DNA of 64,000 bases from Caprella mutica (Eukaryota; Arthropoda; Malacostraca; Amphipoda; Caprellidae): contig CANNZV010002556.1 in assembly GCA_947561585.1 (NCBI GenBank), positions 29,368 to 93,367 on the forward strand. Direction: 5' to 3'. Below, in pieces: positions 53,650 to 64,000 of the stretch; positions within the stretch are counted from its first letter, which is position 1, and each line of letters opens with the position of its first letter. The position numbers and the translations under genes are program-made. Under the pieces are notes generated by a model, which saw only the letters and a list, made by a program, of their open reading frames with translations, ran no database searches and was not told the origin of the DNA.

Positions 53650-54177
53650 GAAATCAATATCGGATTATTTAATATTTTTATATATATGTTAAGAAATTTA
53701 AATGAAAAGTAGTAAACTTTAGATTCAATTTAAATAATTCTTTTAATTTTGACTTAAAAAATTGTTGTATATAGTTGTACCAGTATGGGGGATATTAAAA
53801 CAGAATTTAATTAATCATTTAATTTTAACTAATATTGTTGTTGCGAGTACATGAATAGACGATAGTGGCTACAATTCTATCACTGCGAAAACGGGAAATG
53901 TTGCCGCTTAACCCCTCACAGCACGAAAGATAGAGAATCCGCCCAGTCTCTGCACATGTACTGACCTACACACTGATGTGGCTGTAAATTGAAAGGGAAC
54001 GTTAGCTTCAGTAAAACTAAATAGGTAATCGAGAACTGTAGATTTAAATAAAGAAATTCAGTTAAAAAAATTAAATTACAAAGGACTTAGGAATTGAAGT
54101 TTAAAATAGTTCGGTAGTGATAATTTCTAGATTAGCAGGTATAGAGGTTTTATCAAATTAAACAAAGTAAGTATATG
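53650..54177. other. No gene recognised
   Basis: AT-rich flank leading into the minisatellite. Confidence 0.45.
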
Positions 54178-54906
54178 AAAAGGTAAGTATCTACGTAAAG
54201 GCAAGTATCTACGTAAAGGCAAGTATCTACGTAAAGGCAAGTATCTACGTAAAGGCAAGTATCTACGTAAAGGCAAGTATCTACGTAAAGGCAAGTATCT
54301 ACGTAAAGGCAAGTATCTACGTAAAGGCAAGTATCTAAGTAAAGGCAAGTATCTAAGTAAAGGCAAGTATCTAAGTAAAGGCAAGTATCTAAGTAAAGGC
54401 AAGTATCTAAGTAAAGGCAAGTATCTAAGTAAAGGCAAGTATCTAAGTAAAGGCAAGTATCTAAGTAAAGGCAAGTATCTAAGTAAAGGCAAGTATCTAA
54501 GTAAAGGCAAGTATCTAAGTAAAGGCAAGTATCTAAGTAAAGGCAAGTATCTAAGTAAAGGAAAGTATCTAAGTAAAGGAAAGTATCTAAGTAAAGGAAA
54601 GTATCTAAGTAAAGGCAAGTATCTAAGTAAGGCAAGTATCTAAGTAAGGCAAGTATCTAAGTAAGGCAAGTATCTAACTAAAGGCAAGTATCTAACTAAA
54701 GGCAAGTATCTAACTAAAGGCAAGTATCTAACTAAAGGCAAGTATCTAACTAAAGGCAAGTATCTAACTAAAGGCAAGTATCTAACTAAAGGCAAGTATC
54801 TAACTAAAGGCAAGTATCTAAGTAAAGGCAAGTATCTAAGTAAAGGTAAGTATCTAAGTAAAGGTAAGTATCTAAGTAAAGGTAAGTATCTAAGTAAGGT
54901 AAGTAT
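54178..54906. repeat. 18-bp minisatellite, about 40 units
   Basis: The unit is GGCAAGTATCTAAGTAAA with block-wise variants: TACGTAAA at the left, TAAGTAAA in the middle, a few GGAAAG units, three 17-bp units at about 54626-54665, a TAACTAAA block, then GGTAAG units at the right. Because 18 is a multiple of three, long stop-free frames appear on the minus strand; I do not regard them as genes. Confidence 0.93.
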
Positions 54907-57611
54907 CTAAATATTAAAGTTTTAAGTAAATAATTAAATAGTAAGGAAATCCTAATGGAAAAACTAAATTTTGGTCTTGCGGAATAGTTTAATATCAAAG
55001 CACAGTATATAGGTTCGTAACGGTAATGAGGAGTTTACTCTAAGTGAAATTATAATGGTAATAAGTTTTACCAAGGTAGGTAAAGTATTGTAATCTGCAG
55101 TTAAAATGGGACGGGTATATCCAAGAGAGCAAATGAGAAAAAAGGTTAGGTATTACATAAATCGCACCAGTCAAATTACCAATACACACCTTCAAACTTC
55201 TACAAATGCTCCAGACATCTGACAGGGGAGTTGGCCTAATAGTTCCGAGGGTCCAGGGTTTTACACATCTTAGTGTCCCATCATTTCAGCGTTGGTAATA
55301 GGTAAAGCTATAAGGTTCTTCATATCCAAGTCTATAGGGTAGACTTGATTCACTTTAGTTTTGTAGGGAATTATAGTGCACTCATACTTAATGACAACTT
55401 TGTAGAAAGGACAGTCATTGGAGTGTTCACTTTACCTCTGTTGTCTTAGTGGATGATGGAAGCTGACTCCTGATAGACTTGAGACAGGGATTAAAATATA
55501 CATGTGGAGAGCAAACTGAAGGCAGTGGTGCGCATTTTAATAATTTAACTTTTTACGAACCATGTAAATTATGCCAAAACTGCTAATTTCGAATTTGCTC
55601 TCATAGAAATTAAATATTTTAGACATATGTGATGGTATTAGTTTAGATATATACAACTTTATTTTCTATTTCGAATCGGTTCATTAATTCATTGTTGTAG
55701 TTAAATTTATATTTAGTTTGTTTTAAATGTTTGTTCCATATTTACGTATTCCCGTACACCAACATTCATAGATTCATTGATCTATAAAACGGTCTGTATG
55801 TACTTATTATCAATAGCAAATTTATATAGGAACTTCTGTATATAACTTTATTTTTTATAACTGTTACTAGAGTTATTTATTACCTGTAAAAATCTTTATT
55901 ATATCATTTTAACGCTTTTGAATTTAATTTGTAAAGCGTTTGTTAAATAAATTGATTCTTTATCCTATTTGTTGCAAATGCTTATGCCTTTCAGATTTGA
56001 GTCTTCGATTTCCAAAATTAATTTGCTAAATTAAACCTCGAGTTACTCCAGTATATAGTTAATCATTCAGCGAACAATTTGATTTGGATATTAAATTTGA
56101 ATTAAATTCAAAATAAGACTAATATCCTAACGAAGGTAGCTTTTATTTGCGCTTAAGATAATTGTGCAGCTAGTGAAAGATAGAACTGTAAATAATTATG
56201 AATTTATGGTAAATGCCGTGTTTTTGACAAGTCATAAAAAAACTCAAATTAATTTTAAACCAACAAAGAAACGTTAAACTAACAAATGAACACTAAAAGT
56301 TTTAGGGTTTCTTATAATATTTACATGAATCTTAAGTTGTTAAAATTAGACCTCCTCTGATTGTCTGCGAAAACAATATTATAAAAAAAATCTATTGCGA
56401 ATATACCAATAGAGCAAACTCGTCTAGCCAGGTCAGAGGATAGAAGTTTACATCAGAATTCTCATTCTCGAGAGTCCTTTCCTCTTTTTACAAAATTGCA
56501 GAATAAAGGGTATAAATAAATAATAAATCTTTAAAGGTAATTCATGAATCGAATGATCTTGCGATTTAATTTAATAAATTTAGTCAAGGGTTTAACGTCT
56601 GTTTCGGAATCCAAGGTTATATTACCACGTTAAAGGATAATAAACTACAATGGATTCTAAGAAGCAGTCAGAGAAAAAAATAACTATATATATATACATA
56701 TACAGTTACCGACCACCATGTCAATGACTATGCTCATGGATGCAGATAGGCTACCCGATGAATTCAGTCACTTACCAAGTAATGTGACATAAAAGTGAGA
56801 CAAGCACCGATGAATGCCCTCAAGCATGGAAGAGGAAAATGAAGAGGTGATAGTAAATTAAGTATACTAAAAAAATCTGATCTCCTATTTGAAGAGTGTA
56901 AATGTCCTCTAAAACTGCTAGTAGCGTTAAAAACTGACAAGGTTGAAATTAAAAAGAATTTTGTGAAAACCAGTATCTTTCGGCATGTTTCTTTTCTCTA
57001 CTAGAAATGTTGTTAAATATCTTCCTGACCTTGATCTTCAATGGCTTTTGAGCTTTGATAGTAAAGTTTTGAATGAATAAATAGTTCAGAAGAACTGGGA
57101 ATTTCATGCTTTATTTTTTGCCTACTAACCATTGCCGATTTGTTAAATTCTTGCATATAAATGTTTGGTGCACTTGCATTTCGATCCGCATGGACCAATC
57201 TGTTGCATCTGTTCAGTGCGGATGTAGTTCCAATCCCAAACTTGTATAAAGTGTGTCATGAATCATGATTGACCTATCTTTAATATCATAACAAAAGGAA
57301 GATTAAAAATTAAATACGATGAAATATCGTGGTTTATAATATCTTAGCACTCATTTATGAATATTTAAGTATAGCAAACCAAACTATTTTAACTCTCAAA
57401 GTTGTGGAAAATTTGACAATACAATTGCCGCAAAAAATCATGAAACCTGCAATGATACAGTTAAAACTTTTCCATTCTTTTCCCCATATTTCGTTAGGTT
57501 TGCGATGCAAAATAGTTTGATCGAAGGAATTATTCCTAATTACTGTTTAAGGTATAATACTTTAGATAATCTCGAAGTTATGTTAGGCAAATACGCTAAG
57601 CGCTATTTAGC
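54907..57611. other. No gene recognised
   Basis: AT-rich with short chance frames. No coding motif, inverted ends or duplicated blocks were recognised. Confidence 0.4.
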
Positions 57612-57615
57612 TTAA

Positions 57616-58882
57616 GGGGACCATCCGTGATTAAATCACTAAATTTTCAATATTTTTTTTATTGCTTAAATAGCTAGTTTATATTACTAAGATTGATCTC
57701 ACAAAGAAAAATCAGCTGTTTATCACCCCCCTCCCCTTCCACAGGGGTTGGGAGCTTGGAATTTGGCGCGCCATTACATCTGGCACAGCGTGGGTGAGCC
57801 GCCTAACTCTTAGATTTGGCACATGCGTGCCTAGCTAAGTGGCTGCTAATTACATCATTGTTTCACAATTGGCTAACTGTTATTCAAAGTTAGCCTCTCA
57901 GAAGCATTCTAATAAAATAGATCTGGCAGTTGTGGACGAGAGTTCTCAAAGTGAAGGACGCTAAACTCGACAGAGTTCAGTTCGTCACTACTGATACAGC
58001 TCTTGTTCATAACTTTGGTAATGTTCATGGCTTTCTTTTGACACGTCTGGGTCTTTCTACTGAAAAGACAACTCTGAAGAGAAGGAATAGTGAGGCTAGT
58101 ACACCAGCAAAGATGACACCGAAGCGTCGTCGGCGTGATGAGGCTGGACCCTCCCATGACTATCAACCCGGAGGATATTGATGGGTGTTCGTTGTTTGTT
58201 GTTGTTGTTTTTTTCTGTAGCGGTTGTTGTTTGGCTATGTAAAACTTTACTACAGAGAGCTGGGTGGCGCCCAGTGATACCCACTACCTTTGAGTAGTAA
58301 TAGCGGGGCACTTCGCCCCGCGGGGATTTAGTGCCATACATAGTCCAAATAAAAACTTTGAACTCATTTTTCTTGCAGTTGAAAAATTACTAACTTTTTG
58401 GTATTCAAACATGTACTTCTAATACAGTTTTGTAGCTACGGGTTTGCGGTTTTTTTCATTCGATTCTCCTGGTAATTTTCTACAAAAGCGTTAGGATCGA
58501 TTTTTGAATTTCGAAATATAATTTTTTTTTTTTAGAAATATAATTTTTTTTTTTTGAAAATTTTAGTTTTTTCACGAAAAATCAAATTTTTCGTAAACTA
58601 ATTCGAAATTCAAAAATCGATCCTCGGGCTTTTGTAGAGAATCACCAGGAAAATCGAATGAAAAAAACCGCAAACCCGTAGCTACAAAACTGTATTAGAA
58701 GTACATGTTTGAATACCCAGTTCGAAATTCGTTCGAAATTCGAATAACTTGTTTTCTATGCGTCTAATCGAAAAAATGCCATGAACAAAAACATAATATT
58801 ATTCAATTTTATATTTAGGAACTAAGTTTCATAACCGTAGCTTTATTAATAAATTTGTTTACAAAATTTACGGACGGTCCCC
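57616..58882. mobile_element. TTAA-flanked element with GGGGACC ends
   Basis: GGGGACCATCCGT on the left is matched by the complement of GGGGACCGTCCGT on the right, and TTAA stands on both sides (57612-57615 and 58883-58886). TTAA suggests piggyBac-like cutting, but ends starting GGGG rather than CCC are not the standard form. Inside are a short open frame (57930) and a 130-bp inverted repeat (about 58430-58555 against 58600-58690). The right third is shared with 21585-22067. Confidence 0.65.
57930..58181 (+). other. Unrecognised short open frame
   Basis: The longest plus frame ends with a basic, nuclear-signal-like tail (MTPKRRRRDEAGPSHD), stopping at 58181. It is followed by a GC hairpin (GCGGGGC-ACTTC-GCCCCGC, near 58303-58321) and AATAAA at about 58348. 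The combination of basic C-terminus, hairpin and poly(A) signal looks like the 3' end of a transcription unit. The start is unclear; the opposite strand is also open. I do not recognise the protein. Confidence 0.3.
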
Positions 58883-59244
58883 TTAAGTTAAATGTTGTAA
58901 AACATATAATATAATGAATGATAAGAATTTTTTCTTAGATTTTGAAAAAATTGTTGAAGAAATTAAAATACATGTCATATTGTTATTACTGGCTTAATAG
59001 TAATGTTAACTTTAATCGAAAGGAAAATTTCTTATTCGATATTATTTAACTGGAACTGTTTTTGAATATTCAAAAAAATCACTAATTGGTAGCTATGTAG
59101 TCATTTACTATTAACTAATTGGCATCTTTTTTCTTACTACGTGTGGGAGGTGCTTATGTTATGCAACGTTGTAAAATCTCAAAATATTGACTGAAAACAC
59201 CACGGTTTTTGCTAATAAAATTCAAAGTGACCTCGTTTATTAAG

Positions 59245-59532
59245 GAGGCTGGAATAGAAATAAATTTTAATTATGAAAATTAATTTATGATTCGATGAAG
59301 AAGTGATATGAACTATTTTTATTGATACTTTTAAATTCGTGCTTTTTTCATGATCATGAAAGATTAGTCGAAAATTTATTCACTTTATTCAAATTTTCTA
59401 ATACTGCAAACTTTCAAATCAATTTTGCATAGAATCCCATAACGGCTTCTCCTGAAAGCTGTTAGAGGTGACGGACAGATGAGAAACACAAAGAGCTTCT
59501 TTAGGTTCCTGGATGTAGAAATTCCATTTATT
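59245..59532 (+). repeat. Dispersed repeat, partner at 4003-4263
   Basis: Same orientation as the partner. Shared words include GAATCCCATAACGGCTTCTC and TCTTTAGGTTCCTGGATGTA. Confidence 0.65.
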
Positions 59533-60639
59533 TTTATATCATGTTTATATATTAATTTGGAAAACGTAAACTTCAATTTTTTTGGCTCTGCACTGTAGGA
59601 TTAAAATGTTCAATTGAAAAGTATTATATCCAATCATCTAGGCTATACATTAACTATTTTTTTATCTGATTACTTATTCGAAGTCCCTTGTATTTCTTTT
59701 TCCATTTCATCTATTTGAGTCAGAGTAGAATTCAGAATCTATGATTCAGATAATAACTAATGTTTTGCGTTGGAATTATATGACTGAACTAGAAAATGAA
59801 CGCGTATCAATTCACAAACAGTGAATTAGAGATTCTTAGCTAAGTTAATTAAAAATTCTTTGAATAAGATATATTTGTTATTTTTTTTTAATATTGTGAA
59901 GAATAGCTGTATAGATAAATTACCGTAAATAATTTTTGGGGTATCCATAATAATTAATTTGTGAAGATATTTAAACAACCCTTTCTACACTCCTATAAAG
60001 CGGGAGCAGCAATGACTCCCTTTATTAAAGATTCCTCTACGATGATCATAGGTACGACTGTGTATTCAATTTAGAAGTTGAAAAACTTTTATAAATGTAG
60101 TTTTAATTTGCCTGACTGTTTATATCGAATGGCGGGTTAGTGTAATAAAAGCTGATAGATATTAAATCCAAGGAAGCTAAATATATTTTGTGTTATGCCA
60201 AACGCAATATAGTTATAAGGTTTTAATTTTTTACTAATAGTAAATTATGAATCAATTAAGTCATAGATTCTATTCTTTCCATCAAAATTTAATATACACT
60301 GAAATCGGTCGCTGCCCGTTAATCGAAAAATAAGAAAAATATACATTGCTCATCGAAATAGTTAAAATAAATATAGATTTCATCAAAAGCATATGATATT
60401 AAGTTTATATTAATACGACAAAATATAATTTACTCAATCTTCAAAAATATTCAACAAATTCACTAATTGGTATCTATGTAGTCATTTACTATTCACTAAT
60501 TGGCATCTTTTTTCTTACTAAGAGTGAGAGGTGCTTATGTTATGCAACGGTGTCAAATATCAAAATATTGACTGAAAACTCCACGGTTCTTGCTAATATA
60601 ATTCTAAGTGACCTCGTTTATTCTTTCCCCCATAATACA

Positions 60640-60712
60640 TTACAAGTACTAGAATGCCTCTCCTGAAAAATAGTTTTTTTGAAGTTATGACACTGTTCTC
60701 GCAAACAAGCGA
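60640..60712 (+). repeat. Right-half copy of the element at 9039-9301
   Basis: CATTACAAGTACTAGAATGC and TTATGACACTGTTCTCGCAA match 9224-9290. The left half is absent. Confidence 0.55.
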
Positions 60713-60885
60713 TTTACTATTTCAATTGTTAAGCACCTGTCTGATCTAATTCTGGTAATATTTAATGTCTGATGCGACCAATATTTTCATATCTTTATTA
60801 TTCAACTTATTCAAGCGACATTAATAATGAAGGTAATTATTAATTAATTTGAAAATTACATTTTCTAATATTGATTTAGATACTA

Positions 60886-61865
60886 CACATTCGAAGAGGT
60901 CAATTATTATGAGACATCTTACAAACTCTGCGTGGAAACTGCCAACTATCTAAGAAGTGAAGCGCGAGTTTCAAAAAAACCAAAGCTGACATGCTCTCTA
61001 TGTGGAAAGTCTGTTGGAAGTCTAACAAAACATTTAAAGGCTTTCCATCATGAATCAGCTACTGAAGCATAAGATACCTTGAAAACTGTAAAGACATCAA
61101 AGAAACTCAAATTAGAATAATCTCTAAGTGAACGTTTTGTGGAGGATCTGAATCAAGAGGGTATTAAAGGAAATCTAGATACACTAAATGCAGGATTTGC
61201 CTCTAATGGAGACGATTTCGCAGATTTTTTGAGCCTCCCACACGACCCGGAATTGGAGGAGGGTTTGGAAGTATCGATATTGGATTTCATCGACAAGATG
61301 AAAGAGGAGGGGAAAGCTGCTGATACGGTTGTAGTGTATCTGAATGGGGTGATGGTCATAAGCCCCCCCGGTCATAGCCCCCCTGTTTTTAAATCCTTAT
61401 TTACCTATATTATTTAATCCTTATTGACACTTTTGTAGTTCATTACTGATAAGACATAAAATATATGTATATCCCCCGAACCCCCCTGCCAGGTCATTAA
61501 ACAATCATGAAGTGTGCAGTACAACAATCTAGCGGATACAACAAACTACATTAGCAACTCTCAGTTATTTCTATCTAAGTAGATCTTCATTTATTCAACT
61601 AGGTAAATAAGGATTAAAAAAACAAGGAGGGGGGGGGGGCTCGTGACCGGGGGGCTCATGACAGGGGAGGCTCTTGACCGTACCCCATCTGAATGATATA
61701 AAGAAATTCATTATCTTTTTTTACAGGTATCAGCAGCGAATCCCCTTAGAGAAATTCATCAATGAGCAGAATGCGCACTGCAAGACGAGCAGAAAGGGAA
61801 AGATGAATTTAAATAAATATTCCAATAGAATTGATTTGGTTGGAAAGAAAGACAATATAAGATAG
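60886..61865 (+). pseudogene. N-terminal half of a zinc-finger tyrosine-recombinase-like gene
   Basis: After an acceptor-like TTGATTTAG, the frame reads EVNYYETSYKLCVETANYLR, then a C2H2 finger CSLCGKSVGSLTKHLKAFH, then two in-frame TAA stops, then an acidic part and ILDFIDKMKEEGKAADTVVV. A 341-bp MITE interrupts it at YLN; the frame resumes exactly after the duplication with DIKKFIIFFYRYQQRIP. This segment has the look of a recombinase core-binding (SAM-like) domain. It ends at GKKDNIR, where the repeat at 61866 begins, so the catalytic half is missing. The pairing with the catalytic half at 43.2-48.3 kb is inference. Confidence 0.4.
61346..61686. mobile_element. GGGGT-ended MITE, perfect 8-bp TSD
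   Basis: ATCTGAAT at 61338-61345 and 61687-61694. The ends are GGGGTGATGGTCATAAGC and the complement of GGGGTACGGTCAAGAGCC. The interior inverted words CTGTTTTTAAATCCTTATTT and AAATAAGGATTAAAAAAAC are about 200 bp apart. It interrupts a coding-like frame, which reads through when the element and one duplicate are ignored. Confidence 0.85.
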
Positions 61866-62165
61866 ACGCTCAACTTGATAGGGCACATGCAAAAATAATA
61901 ACAACCAATCAGAAGCGATCAGTAGCATACGTCACACCAAACAATAATAAACGTACGCTCCCCCGCCCCCCCCCCCTGGAAATTCACAGAAGGATAATCT
62001 TTAGTCTGACGTGTGAAGTCATTAGAAATATAAATATTCTCTACTGATTAGGGATCAGAGAACTAATTACTTTATTATTAATTAAGTTTACAAGATCGCA
62101 ATATGTGGAACAATTTAGTATTTTGAATATAATCTACCTTCTATGCGGAGAATAGTCATAACTAG
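61866..62165 (-). repeat. Internally deleted relative of 36770-38515
   Basis: The complement of 38320-38480 (CAACTTGATAGGGCACATGC, GAAGTCATTAGAAATATAAA) is joined to the complement of 36770-36890 (CTGATTAGGGATCAGAGAAC, GAATAGTCATAACTA). The left boundary AAAGACAATATAAGATAG is the same word seen at the outer arm end at 43196. Confidence 0.6.
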
Positions 62166-62169
62166 GTAT

Positions 62170-62345
62170 CAGAGCTGGGCGTTCCGCACGAAAGTTCGCG
62201 AACCTTTATTCGCGAACCGGTTCGGACTGGAAAATGGGTTCGGACATTCGGATTCGGAACCTCTTCAAAAACGGTTCGGACTTCAGTGTTCGGAATGTCT
62301 TTTTTGCAAGTCCGAACCTCCGTACCCGGTGAAAACTGACCTGTT
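62170..62345 (+). repeat. Possible hAT-type terminus
   Basis: CAGAGCTGGGCGTTCCGCAC resembles hAT ends of the CAGNGxTGGGC form. Reiterated GGTTCGGA and TCCGAAC words follow to about 62320. No matching right end was found in the window. Confidence 0.35.
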
Positions 62346-63721
62346 CATTTAATTATTTTACGTTCTGAACATGTACCGTACCTCTCGGCTACTATTTTAT
62401 AGCCTACATAGGTTTCTGCTTAACACAGAAGCGAAGAACATGCGTCTTTCCCCGCTCTTCTTCAATTACGTTATTCATCCTTTCTTGAATAGCGGTAAGT
62501 TTTATATTAATCTTAACAAGTTAATTCTTTAATAACTGTTTATGTTCCCTCAAATCTCAATTAAAATTGCTTGAAATATGTAGAACTATATGTAAGGTTA
62601 TAAACGTATATATTAGGTAACATTACATAACACCCTACCCTAGTACCTTAGCCGTTGTCTAACCAGTCCTCATGGAAAAATAATAATAACTTAAATTCAA
62701 GACCGATTTTAAAGCTGTCTTTTCAATCGTTTAATTTTTCGCATAAATACATACGATTAGACAAAAACGAAGGTGAGAAATGGTAATATACTCATATTAT
62801 GAGCATTTATTTAAATCTATAACAATATTAGGAATATATCAGAGATCTTTCCAGGCATTAGATGCAAGAGTGTTTTTCAGTACATAAGGGTGAATATTTC
62901 ACTATAATCAGTTAACTTTAACTCTTATAGCAGCTTAGCGAGATCAAATATGTGTGAGAATAATTGCGCACACCAAGCTTCGTACAATAACATCTTATAA
63001 ATATTTGTTTCTTGTCTTAGCTTGTTACTTTTATTTTGAATGATGATTTTTTCTTTTGCTTTTACTAATGTATGAAATACTAAATATCAAATGAAGGTTT
63101 TTAAAAGAAAAAATATTGAAATGACTCAAATGAGCTAACTTTTGACGGCTAAGTAGGTAGGCTGAAAAGATCATTTAAGATCGAGCATTCGGCTATTCGC
63201 TTTAAAATTGAATTGATTATAATTTATATATAGGTATTATAATATTATATGTATATAAGTTATAATATAAATAACTGAGAAATATTCACAGTAATATTCA
63301 CTGTCTGACCTTTCTAATATATTGAATAGAAGAAAAAGTTAAGCAAGCAAATAGAGTATAGTGATACCATAATACTATAGTACTTTCATATTCAAACAGA
63401 ATGCAAAAAGTTTTTATATCATCAGTTTTCTAGATAGAATTAATCAAAAATGTTGTAATATAAATGAAAAATTGAAAACTAATAGTAAAAACTTAGAAAT
63501 GATTTAATTAGATACTTGGATACTTTAATATGGATACATTGTCTTGCATTGTTATGACGACAGAGTTGGTCTTCATTTTTCTTTGCATGAAATTCGGAGG
63601 TCAGAAGAAAATTCAGAATAACTTAAACTACGTATTGGAGTGGAGACTGGAGGGGAACTTTAAAGATACTTAATGCTCATTCAGTCATACTCAATGATAC
63701 TAACTTATTAAGTATAGTAAA
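62346..63721. other. No gene recognised
   Basis: AT-rich, nothing supported. Confidence 0.45.
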
Positions 63722-63723
63722 TA

Positions 63724-64000
63724 CAGTGGAACTCCCTTATAGTGAACTCCTGTATAGTGAATCACGCTGAATAGTAAAATCCGGTATAGTGAACATATTT
63801 AGGTTAGTCTACACAAATATTCGTAAGTTTTCTATGAATCTCTTATTCCTATTCAGTAAATTCTCTAATTTAGTTGTATTTCATGAAATAGCAGTTCTAC
63901 CAGTGCAAATCCTCTATAATGTAGTCATATGAAGTCACAGTATAATTATTATTATAAATTTATTATATTAACCCTAATGAATTTGACGTATGTTTTATAG
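63724..64000 (+). mobile_element. Left end of a pogo/Tigger-like element, runs off the window
   Basis: CAGTGGAACTCCCTTATAGT preceded by TA, with three or four repeats of TATAGTGAA within 70 bp, is typical of pogo/Tigger termini (TA target). No transposase is visible before the window ends. Confidence 0.5.

Larger units (their letters stand above)
58883..60880. other. No gene; direct repeats at 59070-59230 and 60460-60615
   Basis: About 160 bp (TCACTAATTGGTAGCTATGT through GAGGTGCTTATGTTATGCAAC to GTGACCTCGTTTATT) occur twice in the same orientation, 1.4 kb apart, with about ten per cent differences. The second copy is followed by 60640-60712, which matches the right half of the small element at 9039-9301. 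Confidence 0.6.

Noticed and set aside
54127..54635. Two long minus-strand open frames of about 160 codons with a six-residue repeat
   Set aside because: They are produced by the 18-bp tandem unit, which is open in several frames; no start context, splice signal or conserved non-repeat part supports a gene.

Overview
This window looks like a repeat-dense stretch of an arthropod nuclear genome, most probably an insect. The reasons are AT-rich non-coding DNA with GT-AG introns, a gypsy-type retroelement with an envelope gene, a copia element primed by an internal part of initiator tRNA-Met, a piggyBac element at TTAA, and PIF/Harbinger elements with MADF partner genes. I found no complete host gene, no rRNA or tRNA gene and no CRISPR array. 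Nearly everything recognisable is a mobile element or a piece of one, and many are nested, so the order of insertion can be read from target-site duplications (TSDs).

Region by region. 1-4.7 kb: a decayed retroelement-associated domain (1311-1848) and an unrecognised gene remnant. 5.0-10.1 kb: a dead Ty3/gypsy pol on the minus strand, broken by two insertions, one of them (8072-10087) with an exact 8-bp TSD. 11.1-20.2 kb: a plus-strand gypsy/errantivirus-like element with gag (four zinc knuckles), a protease separated from gag by one in-frame TGA, pol, env and a candidate 3' LTR; no 5' LTR was found. 20.2-25.3 kb: PIF-type non-autonomous elements, a 31-bp minisatellite split by a foldback element with a 9-bp TSD, and a short GC-ended element with an 8-bp near-duplication.

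25.3-36.6 kb is the best-preserved block: an autonomous-looking PIF/Harbinger element (25307-36589, 55-bp perfect terminal inverted repeats, TAA duplication) holds a young copia element (28729-36395, 406-bp LTRs, CACCA duplication), whose 5' LTR holds an intact-looking piggyBac (28940-31874, TTAA). The two PIF genes, transposase and MADF protein, lie on opposite strands with each gene's second coding exon inside the other's intron.

36.6-43.2 kb: an older element with long inverted arms, a dead piggyBac relative, two non-autonomous elements and two direct duplications. 43.2-48.3 kb: a young Ty3/gypsy element (43516-48049, 214-bp LTRs with one mismatch, CTCC duplication) interrupts a decayed tyrosine-recombinase-like gene. 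48.6-64 kb: further copies of the short families, a Tc1/mariner tail, an 18-bp minisatellite, a TTAA-flanked element, the N-terminal half of a second recombinase-like gene, and two element ends that run on or stop without a partner.

All family assignments come from reading motifs, termini and TSDs by eye; no database or alignment program was used. Functional statements about elements are family knowledge, not shown here.
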